A stretch of DNA of 64,000 nt, from the NCBI RefSeq assembly GCF_033807715.1, contig NC_084599.1, forward strand, positions 30,898,125 through 30,962,124, in the 5' to 3' direction. Under the pieces are notes generated by a model that was not told where the DNA came from, did no database searches, and was given only the letters and a program-made list of their open reading frames with translations. This DNA comes from Cololabis saira (Eukaryota > Chordata > Actinopteri > Beloniformes > Belonidae). Below, piece by piece: positions 1 to 9,529 of the stretch (the first letter of the stretch is position 1; each line of letters begins with the position of its first letter). The translations under genes and the position numbers were made by a program.

Positions 1-180
1 TCCACCCAAGACAGGATCACCACGAGGAACGGAGGAGGTGAAGTGGACTAAGGGTCGCCTCCGCTGCCTCAAACCAGCTGCTGTGAACACAGCAGTGAAG
101 ACAAGTTTGAAAAGGGAGGGTTTCCACTTTATTTGAGATATTTTGACCAGCAAAACCCTAAGAAATAATGAATAAAGTCA
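1..180 (+). other. possible 3' end of an upstream gene
   Basis: A reading frame is open from base 2 to a stop at 134-136 (about 44 codons, rich in Lys and Arg). It is followed by a canonical AATAAA at 171-176 and a T-rich stretch. That would fit the tail of a last exon running in from before the window. I do not recognise the peptide, and an open frame this short can occur by chance, so this is only a hint. Confidence 0.2.
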
Positions 181-557
181 TAATGTTTCTACTTTAATAT
201 TTTTTACTTACAATGGTTTCTTGAAGTTTTTGCAGATCTTAAGAATACATTGTTTACACCCTCATTTAATTTAGTCTCTCAAAGTCCCATATGTCAAAAA
301 ATGAAATAAAATCATCAACCATCTTATGCTCTGTCGTTAGTCCTGGTCGTTCAGGTATCAAATGTTTGGTCCCAAAATGTGCACACACTGAAATATGACC
401 TGCATAGGTTTTTTGGAACTTGAAACGGGTAAAGTAAACGATTGGCTTGTTCAAAATACATGTTTGTGTTTTTGTGTGTACTTAGGATGTTGCAATCAAA
501 TCCTGCGCAAATGTGTGCTGGATTTGTTTTAGGTCCCAAATTGAGTAACTGTTTACT
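181..557. other. intergenic, nothing recognised
   Basis: AT-rich sequence with only short chance frames. I see no repeat border, exon or RNA gene. Confidence 0.5.
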
Positions 558-800
558 TTAAAGGAGACCTATTATGAAAAACAAGTTTTTTCTTGATTTA
601 ACATATATAAAGTGGTCTCCCCTCAGCCTGCCAACTCAGAGAAGGAGGAAAGCAACCAAATTCTGCAGTGTCTGTTCACCCCGCCCAGAGGATCCTTCCA
701 GTGTCATCTGACTTCTACGAGCCGTTCAGAATCTTTTCATAGGCTGGCCTCCGCTGCTGAAACCACGCCCACATTACATGTGTTTAGTTTGACAAAGTGA
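558..800 (+). repeat. TTAA-type miniature transposon, family A, truncated copy
   Basis: It starts with the family-A end AAAGGAGACCTATTATG. It then follows, with substitutions, the same body seen at 52738-52920 and inverted at 59440-59563 (landmarks: TATATAAAGTGGTCTCCCC, then GCCTGCCAACTCAGAGAAGG). The right part is missing. No protein is encoded. Confidence 0.7.
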
Positions 801-2074
801 TTAAAGCAGCACAACGTAACTTTCAGCTTTTCTGAGTTTGGCGGCATCTTTTGGACAAAAGCGGTATTGTTTTACCAGAAAGAACACTACGTTTCCCATG
901 AGCACCAGCGCGTACTGCCGGAAAACTCCTGTCCCGTCGCTGCATTTGTTTTGATGAGAGGAGACGGGACACTTTTCTGTTTCACCAAGTGAACAGACAG
1001 AACGCAAAAAAAAGATGTTAAACTGCTGGAAAGGAACTGGAATTTACCGGGATACCTTAAACAAGGAAGCCAGGGAGCGGTATATGGAGAAAATAATGAT
1101 TATTAATGATTATTAATTATAATAATAATTAATCCCTACTGAAGAGCCATGTGTTTCAATAAATTTGTATAATAGTACAACATACAGTACATGTTTTGTA
1201 TCCCTCTTACTTCTCTTTTCTTTTTTTTGACTGCTATATTATGCTGAAGAGGCTCCGAGGCGTGAGCAATATTTTTGTTTTCCTCGTGAGATTATTTTTT
1301 TCCTCTGCAGCTACAAATAAGAGTTAATATTTTTTCCTCAACAAACTAGTTTTATCTGAAGATTGGGGTTAATTGCACCGCAGAGAGCTGGCCAGCAACT
1401 GCGTTTAGCTGGAGAAGTGGGGAATAAAACCCGTGTTTTGATCCGACCCGGTCTGTGTGAGTGTTTGTGGTTTAAGGCTGTTTATGGTTCTGCGTTAAAT
1501 CGACGGAGAACCTACGGCGTAGGGTACGCGGCGACACGCACCGTACGTTGCGTGTCGCCACGTGCCATAATTCAGGCTTTACTGTGTGGAAGCCGGTGTT
1601 TGATCGTTACAGCCGCGATCCAAAGCGAGCCGACGACTCTTTCACTCTTTTACTTTGTTATGTCAGATACTTGGCCTCCGTGGTTCTGCCTCCGAGCAGG
1701 AAACCGTTGAAAAGTTAAACCATTAGGATCTTTTCCCCACGTCTGTTGTGTGGAGCTGCTGCAGCCACAACACAGCAACAGGTTCTGCGGGGCTCTGAGC
1801 TCCACGCCCCGCCCATTTTCGTCTCGACTGCGAATCGGGAAGGAGGGGGAAGTGACGTATGCCGTAAAGCAGTCAAAGTCGTAACGATTTGTAGTTTTTT
1901 AGTGTGGCAGGGTTCCTACCATGCTCCTCAAAGTTACATAGTGCCAGTGAAGGCGATACAGACCCCCCCAGATCATGACAGAGGTGTCATTAAACCTGTT
2001 GGAAGTTGATGTACCATCACAATGACTCTGGAAATATGATATTAAGGTGGAAAAGTTACGTAGTGTCGCTTTAA
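801..2074. mobile_element. non-autonomous DNA transposon, family B, TTAA-flanked
   Basis: The left end TTAA-AGCAGCACAACGTAAC (801) and right end GTTACGTAGTGTCGCT-TTAA (2074) are imperfect inverted repeats of about 20 bp, each bordered by TTAA. TTAA target duplication is typical of piggyBac-type elements; assigning this element there is inference. The interior is CpG-richer than its surroundings. Two chance frames inside it (1363-1710, 1746-2009) resemble no transposase, so it is probably non-autonomous. Confidence 0.6.
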
Positions 2075-3185
2075 CATAGGAAGTTCTTTTTTGTTGTTGT
2101 TTTTTGTACTTTTATTTTGGTGACCCTACTAACCACTGTCTCTTGGAGGTTGACTTCCGGGTGAGCGTGTTCTCATGGGTGCAGACCATGGATGTATTAT
2201 AGGTGCAGACCGGTGCAGACATGAGCATGCAGCCACAGAACACCAATTGATGGGATCCAGCTGTGTCAATTAACTACCTGGTTGGGCTGTACCAAGTAAA
2301 CCAGGACCAGAGAGGGGAGGAAGTAGAGGGTTTTGTTGAATTTAGCTTCTGTTTGACATTTCACTTTATTATGTATTTTGTTTAACCTGTGTTATGCAGT
2401 ATGCATTTGTAGATTGTTTGTTTAAATATAATTTGCAGGATTCATTGATAAACATATTTTCTAAACTTACTTAGGTGTGTGGGAAATGGTAGAGGCCGTC
2501 AGTAGATAGGCCACAGGTATGAGATCAGGTGGGGGGTGAGAGAGAGGGGCGTCAGGTTGGGCTTCGCCTTTGCTGCCAGGATCTGCTGCACCTGTAAGCC
2601 TGTGCTTTGTTTGCCCTGCTCCATGTATGAAAGAAGTGTGACCTCATGCAACTTAAAGTAAAGAAAAACAGAGTTCTGGAAAATCCCTGCTGGTCTCGAG
2701 TTATGTCATTGCTCGCTCTACACCTGAATCCCGCAAGGTTTCATCCTGCATGTAGGGTTACCATCTCCAAAAACTTAGTTTTAGAAAGGTATTTTGCTTA
2801 ACTTATTGAGAATTACTATTACTAATTATTAAGAACTATTTAAATAGTGATGAACCCATCTTGATTTAATAAGTTGTTGCACAAGTTTTTTCCCTCTTCT
2901 TCAGGTCCTCCTGTGAACGAGTGAAAAAGCTGCACAGCTGTATTTTGAGTTACAGTGGCTGCTTCTGAATTACATTTGAAAACGTTGTTCAAACGCCCTA
3001 ATTATTTGTCAAAAGTTGCTAAACCCACAGAGTTGGAGATGGTTGTTCAGGGTTTAATGATATGGAGGTTGCAGAGTAATCTTATCACTTAGGGGGTTTC
3101 CGTGCGTCTCTTTTTCGTCACCTCACTATTGGATGGTCAGTGACCTCTTTGCCGCGGTGGCTGAGCCGCCTGTCAGCAAACACAG
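2075..3185. other. intergenic upstream of cp, with a possible solo LTR
   Basis: No gene is seen. The stretch 2476-2722 starts TGTGTGGG, ends CTCTACA and has an AGTAAA-type signal about 60 bp before its end, an LTR-like layout. I found no convincing target duplication or second copy in the window, so this is weak. The 300 bp before the TATA box at 3186 is the likely proximal promoter of cp; I did not assign individual factor sites. Confidence 0.3.
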
Positions 3186-3191
3186 TATAAA
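3186..3191 (+). promoter_or_regulatory. cp: TATA box of cp
   Basis: TATAAA lies about 210 bp before the chosen start codon, which predicts transcription starting near 3215 and a 5' UTR of roughly 180 bases. A T-tract followed by CAG near 3330-3347 resembles a splice acceptor, so a small 5' UTR intron cannot be excluded. Confidence 0.55.
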
Positions 3192-3398
3192 GTTGGACTG
3201 AAGACATAGAGGGTCCAGAGTTTAGATAGACAGACTGAAAAAACAACTGTCCTTAGTTTGCATTGTCTCGTCATCTTTACCATCTGCTGGAGTACTTTAC
3301 AGGAAAGAAAACCCTTTTTTTGTGTTTGTCTTTTTTTTTTTTTGTCAGTTTCCCGTTGGATTTGTTTTATGAGAAAGGGCCAACGCGGTACTGCTAAA

Positions 3399-3559
3399 AT
3401 GCATATCTTTGGGATGAGAACGGCATGGCTGCTGTGCTGTGCTCTAACATGTGTTTCTGGGGTAAGAAGAGAGTATTTTCTCAGGATAGAGGAAGTGCCC
3501 TGGAACTACCTACCGAGTGGTATGAACCTCATTCAGAACCGCACACTGCAGGAGGACGA
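3399..3559 (+). CDS. cp: cp exon 1: signal peptide and start of domain 1
   Basis: Encodes residues 1-53 plus two bases of codon 54. It holds a hydrophobic Leu/Cys/Ala signal peptide, cleaved near Gly21, then the start of domain 1 with the family pattern of an aromatic strand followed by WNY. The donor is GA|GTAAGT. Confidence 0.85.
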
Positions 3560-6500
3560 GTAAGTGCTGAGAACATACACACTGCATTGTCATCACAATA
3601 ATTTCATCTTTAGATGAAGGCACTAAGCCGTCTGCACCCCGGGAGTGAACTTCAGTTTATTTGTGAAATGAACAAAAATGCTGCAAGAACTATATAACAC
3701 TTGCAGGTATATGTATATATGTATATACACCATCAAGTGTTACTATGTTAATAGTCACATACGAGCTTTGGAGAGGACATGTAATATAATCTACTTAAAA
3801 CTTAGGTTTGATAAATTTTTCCAACAAGGTAAATGTATAAAACAAATCTTTAGTGACATGGTTTGGAACAAAACTGCATTAATAAATCCATTTAGATGTG
3901 TTAAAGGGAGAGTACAGGTGTAAACTACAAGTGATTCATGCAAACGTATGTCTAGGAATTGTCTTTTGTACCTTACATGAGTCTGAAAACAGAACATTAA
4001 TACTTTTATTCAACAAAATACATTTGTACTCATTCTGCTGTGTCACTGTGACATGCTCAACCACTCATGTCGGGTTTGCACTGTTGGTTTTTCTAATTTA
4101 AACCACACATGACCCTAATCTAAATCCTTATGTATGGCTCTCAGTAAGATTGTAAATGATCCAGCACCCTTTCCAAAATATATTTTTTTAAGGCCCAGAG
4201 TTGAACACAGTATTTTGATATAAATTCCATCAGTCAATAACAACAATAATAATAATTCATATTCATTGTTTCCAGAAGGAACCACTGGATCTCATGATGA
4301 TGAAATCTGACCCTTTTTTAAAAAAAGGCAGAATATCCCTTGACTAAAGTGTCACTGTGATATAACCTACTACCTCTCGTTTTGCAGATTTACCACTTTC
4401 TGATTGCAACAATTCAATGCTTCAAAAGATAATACATTACATAGTACAACAATCACATTTGGGCTTGACAATGGTGGACAATTTCTTTTTCCAAATGGTC
4501 ATGTATACCTTAATAATTTAATTACTTTTTTTGCTCAAAAGCCGAATCTGACATATGGGCACCTCTCCTTTCACTGTTTTCCCTTTAAGTACTAGAGGAT
4601 TAGAGACCAGCATCTAATTAACTTTTCCTTTCCTCAAGTTATCATTCTCTATTATCATTCATGAAATGTGGCCAAGTTGTTGCTTTCTTCTTCTTCTTGA
4701 CCAATTCTGTGACAACTTTTGGAGAGAAACATTTTTTTCCTATATACTTTTAGGCACCTTGAGCACCACAAGTGTAATACCATCTCCAGATAACTAAAGA
4801 TTATAACTCAAGACAAAAAAAATGTAGATGGAGGAAGCACTTGATGCTGGAAAAATGTGTATACATTTTGGGCTTAGGTGATAAGTACACAGTCATTCTG
4901 TTTTGCATCTTTTCATAGAGAGGCTTCAGTCTTTTTAAAAAAAGGCCCCCAGCGTATCGGCCCCGTCTACAAGAAAGCCGTCTATAAACAGTACACGGAC
5001 AGCAGCTACAGAACAGAGGTCACCAAGCCGAGCTGGTTGGGTTATCTGGGACCCATGTTGATGGCTGAGGAGGGAGACACCGTATTTGTCCATCTGAAAA
5101 ACGCAGCTTCCAGACCTTACAGCATCCACCCACACGGACTCAACTACAGCAAGGGCAATGAGGGTGAGAGACAAACACACTGATGAAATATCAATGCCTG
5201 GACAGATCCAAAAGGTTGGGTCGATACATGACTATATTTGCTTTTCTGCAGGAGCCCTGTACCCAGACGGCACATCTCACTCCCTGAAGAACGATGACTC
5301 AATACCTCCTGGTAGGATAGTGAGCTATGAGTGGACCATCCCAGAGTCCCACGGCCCCATGTCCCTGGACAGCAACTGCATGAGCAGGTTCTACCACTCA
5401 CACGTCTTCCCAATAAAGGACATCAACTCAGGACTGATAGGACCCCTTCTCATCTGTAAGAGAGGTACCGGCGCTATTCTGTTCAGTGGAAAACACATCT
5501 AATACATATAATATAACACAAACACATACTTTGACACAAAGATTGTCATAATGGCGCAAACTGCCAAGATGCTTATTAAAAAAGCTGAAACGGAAATGAG
5601 GAGTAACTATGAAGGGAAGCCACATTTATTAAATTAAACTGGTCCTGTAATAGAATACACCGAGAGTTTTCAGACTTAAAATAGCACAAATTGAGCTAAT
5701 AAGAGTTTAACCTACCTATTTGCCCAGAGTTATGAGTTTAAGATTGTCAGTGCATTTCACTGCATAGATGGGCTCATTTCCTTTAGGATGACTCTATTAC
5801 TCAATAACGAACACCGATTTAGATTTGCAGAAAACGCTCAAAGTCCAATTTTCACCAGAAACAGACTTAATGTGACGGCCAGCACAGGAGTGCAGTGGTT
5901 AGAGCCGTGTCTTTATGGGATTTCTCCAGGTGCTCTGGTTTCCTCCAAACCCAAAAATATGTTTAGACCAACTGATAATACTAAATCCCACATAGACTTC
6001 ATTTACATTAACTATAATGTAATTTGTTTTGTAGGAGTGATAATAGGAACAATAGGAGTAAATATAGGAATAATTTGGCCTAATTAAGAAATTGATCTAA
6101 TTAATGTGTCTGTGAGGAGAAGCTGCTTGTCACGTGGATCATTTACAATCACCGGTTAGTCTAACGCAGGGGTCGGCAACCCGCGGCTCTAGAGCCGAAT
6201 GTGGCTCTTTAGCGCCGCCCTAGTGGCTCCCTGGAGCTTTTTCAAAAATGTTTGACCTTTTTTCTCTTTTCTTTTTTTCCTTTTTTCTTTTCTTTTTTTT
6301 CTTTTTCTTCCTTTTTCCTTTCCTTTTTAATCTCGACATTTCAACTTTTTCCTCAACATTTTGACTTTTCTCTCAACATTTCGACTTTTTTCTCGAGATT
6401 GTACTTCAACATTAATCTCGACATTTCAATTTTTTTCTCGAAATTTTGACTTTTTTCTCGACATTTCAACTTTTTTCTCAACCTTTTGAATTTTTTCACA

Positions 6501-8960
6501 AAATTTGGACTTTTTTATCAACATTTCGACTTTTTTCTTGACATTTTGACTTTTTTCCACAAGATTGTACTTCAACATTAATCTTGACATTTCGACTTTT
6601 TTCTCGAAGTAAATATTGAAAAAAAAAAAATCTTCCCCCAGTTATAATAATAATAATACATTTTATTTATATAGCGCTTTTCTGGGCACTCAAAGACGCT
6701 TTACATTAAAACAAAACACATAATACAAATTACAATTACACAGGACAGTACAAAAGGACACAACATGAGACAGGACATTAATCACACATTAAAAGCAGTT
6801 CTGTAAAGGTGAGTTTTGAGATGGGATTTGAATGCTGGGAGGTCTGTACAGTCACGGATGTTTTTGGGGAGGGAGTTCCAGAGGGTGGGTGCAGCGATGG
6901 AGAAGGTCCTGTCGCCCCAGGTCCGGTGCTTGGTTCTGACAGGAAGGGACAGGAGGTTGGCGTCAGAGGAGCGGAGGCTGCGGGAGGGAGTGTAGCGGTG
7001 GAGCAGGTAGGTGAGGTAGCAGGGGGCCTGGTTGTGGAGGGCTTTGTGGGTGAGGAGAAGGATTTTGAAGTGGATCCGTTGAGGGATGGGGAGCCAGTGG
7101 AGCTTCTGGAGGACTGGGGTGATGTGATCTCTGGAGCGGGTGTGGGTGAGCAGGCGGGCGGCAGAGTTTTTAATATATTGGAGTTTATTGAGGACCTTGG
7201 AAGTTGAACCGTAGAGGATGCTGTTGCAGTAGTCGAGTCTTGAGGTGATGAAGGCGTGGATCAAGGTTTCAGCGGTAGAGAAGGAGAGTGATGGATGGAG
7301 ACGGGCAATATTTTTGAGGTGGAAGAAAGCAGTCCTTGTGATGTGGTTGACATGGTGTTGGAAGGAGAGGTTGTTGTCCAGGATAACTCCGAGGTTGCGG
7401 ATGTGAGTGGAGGGAGACAGAATGGAGTTGTCCATGGTGAGGGTGAAGTTGTGAGCGGTTTTGGTGAGGGATTTTGGGCCGATGATGAGCATGTCCGATT
7501 TGTTGTAGTTGAGTTGGAGGAAGTTCGAGTGCATCCATGACTTGATTTCAGCGAGGCAGTTGGTCAGGGTAGAGTGGGTTGCAGAGGTGAGGGATTTGGT
7601 GGAGATGTACAGTTGAACGTCGTCAGCGTAGCAGTGGAAGTGGAGGCGGTGGCGGCGGATGATGTTGCCAAGGGGGAGCATGTAGAGGATGAAGAGTAGA
7701 GGACCAAGCACCGAACCCTGGGGGACGCCTTGTGACAGAGGGGCAGTGGAGGAGGAGCAGTTGTTGATGCTGATGAACTGGTGTCTGTTTGTGAGATATG
7801 ATTTTAACCAGGAGAGGGCGGATCCGGTGATGTAGAGAGATGATTCCAGGCGGGAAAGGAGGATGGTGTGGCTGATGGTGTCGAAGGCTGCTGTGAGGTC
7901 CAGGAGAAGGAGAATGCTGAGGTTGCCGGAGTCGGAGGAGAGAAGGAGGTCGTTGGTGACTTTGATGAGGGCTGTTTCTGTGCTGTGACGTGAGCGGAAA
8001 CCAGATTGAAATGTTTCAAACAGATCATTGGAGATGAGGTGGGTCTTGAGCTGAGTGGCGACGGCACGTTCCAGAATTTTTGACAGGAAAGGGAGGTTGG
8101 AAATGGGCCGGAAGTTGTTCATGGTGTCAGGGTTGGGTCCAGGTTTTTTGAGGATGGGGATGACAGCTGCCAGTTTGAGGGTGTCCGGGACTGATCCAGA
8201 GCTGAAGGAGGAGTTGACGATGTTGATGATGAGTGGGGAGATGGCTGGGAGACAGTTTTTTATAAATGTGGATGGGATGGGGTCCAGAGCACAGGAAGAG
8301 GTTTTCATGCCCATCATGACTGTTGAAAGAGACGCTGAAGACATGGGAGAGAAGTGAGACAGGGGCTGAGTGGTGGAGGGGGGGAAACAGGTGGGGAGGT
8401 GGGGGGGGAAACAGGTGGGGAGGTGGAGGGGGGAAACAGGTGGGGAGGTGGAGGGGGTGGAGGAGGTGGTCAGGTTACTGTAGATGGTCTGGATTTTGGA
8501 TTGAAAAAATGAGAGGAAGTCGTTGCACTTAGAGACTGTGAAGGAGTTGGAGATGTTGTCACTGGGTTTGAGAAGTTTGTTGATTGTGGAGAAGAGAGCC
8601 TTTGGGTTGGAGGAGTCGGAATGGATGATGTTGGAGAAGTAGGTGGAGCGAGCTGAGTTGAGGGCATCCTTGTATTGGTGGAGATGATCAGTGTAGGCGA
8701 GTTGATGAACAGTTAATCCAGATTTCTTGCAGAGTCTTGCAGATATTATTACTAATATAGATACGTCCAGCATGTGTTTCCTTCATTCTAAGGCTTATAC
8801 AAGACTTTTCCTTTTTTTGCGGCTCCAGACATATTTGTTTTTTGTGTTTTTGGTCCAATATGGCTCTTTCAACATTTTGGGTTGCCGACCCCTAACGTGT
8901 ATGTTTCTGGACTGTGGGAGGGAACCAGAGTACCTAGAAAACCCAAGTAAGCATGAGGAG

Positions 8961-8992
<32 letters not shown>

Positions 8993-9480
8993 AAGGCCAC
9001 AGCTGGAATTGGAACCAGCAACCTTCCGTCTACGAGGTAACACTCCCAACCACCACACCGCCATGCTGCTCTTTGGAGACAGTCTTTGCTTATACACACA
9101 TACAGTCATTTATGAATGCTAATGAGAAGTAACAAAGACCTGTGAAAACATTATGGTATTGATCAATTCACTGTCTCACACTTATTTATGACTTTAATAA
9201 TAATCAGTTTAAGCAAAGATACAACCTCTAAACCTTTTAGGCATCGACAGTCAGTACCGGGATAAATATTTCCAAATGTCCTCTCTTGCGTAGGAACTCT
9301 GGATATAGACGGCGACAGTGCAGTGGACTACACGTATGCTCTGTTGTTCATGGTGTCAGATGAGAACTTCAGCTGGTACCTGGATGAAAACATCAGGACA
9401 CACGTCTTGAATCCAGCCAGAGACCTGAAGGAGGATGAAGATTTCAATGAGAGCAACAAGATGCATGGTGAGAAGGGAGC

Positions 9481-9529
<49 letters not shown>

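Larger units (their letters stand above)
6647..8749 (-). mobile_element. L2-clade LINE, 5'-truncated, inside the hAT miniature
   Basis: The minus-strand element ends at an (ATA)n tail near 6640-6660, next to the ATTTTATTTATATAGCGCTT motif typical of fish L2 3' ends. Its borders follow from comparison with the empty site in the sister hAT copy near 47571. The endonuclease half is missing, as expected for a 5'-truncated copy. Confidence 0.8.
6167..8892 (+). mobile_element. hAT-type miniature element carrying an L2 insertion
   Basis: The left end CAGGGGTCGGCAACCCGCGG and right end GGGTTGCCGACCCC are terminal inverted repeats. The body holds the characteristic run of CTCGACATTT-type units and closely matches the uninterrupted copy at 47107-47715. 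TAACG is present on both flanks. The expected 8-bp duplication looks shortened by a small deletion at the right edge. Confidence 0.8.
6133..9065 (-). repeat. tRNA-derived SINE, split by a hAT miniature
   Basis: The left part 6133-6166 (ATCACCGGTTAGTCTAACG) continues at 8893 (TAACGTGTATGTTTCTGGAC, GTGGGAGGGAACCAGAGTAC). It ends with a tRNA-like head, ACCACACCGCCATGCTGC, in reverse. A GATA microsatellite (8965-8992) lies inside the right part. The two halves join into one SINE once 6167-8892 is removed. Confidence 0.65.
5465..9293 (+). other. cp: cp intron 3, filled by nested repeats
   Basis: The largest cp intron (3.8 kb). Most of it is a SINE split by a hAT miniature, itself split by an antisense L2 LINE; these are listed separately. 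The remaining sequence (5465-5876 and 9066-9293) shows nothing recognisable. Confidence 0.8.

Noticed and set aside
1363..2009. Two frames of 115 and 87 codons upstream of cp
   Set aside because: They lie inside a non-autonomous transposon and show no recognisable domain.
8344..8460. CRISPR-like direct repeats
   Set aside because: Units are contiguous without unique spacers and lie inside a LINE frame: a minisatellite.
6809..8532. Plus-strand frames opposite the L2 LINE
   Set aside because: Gly/Val/Glu-rich shadows of the antisense reverse-transcriptase gene.
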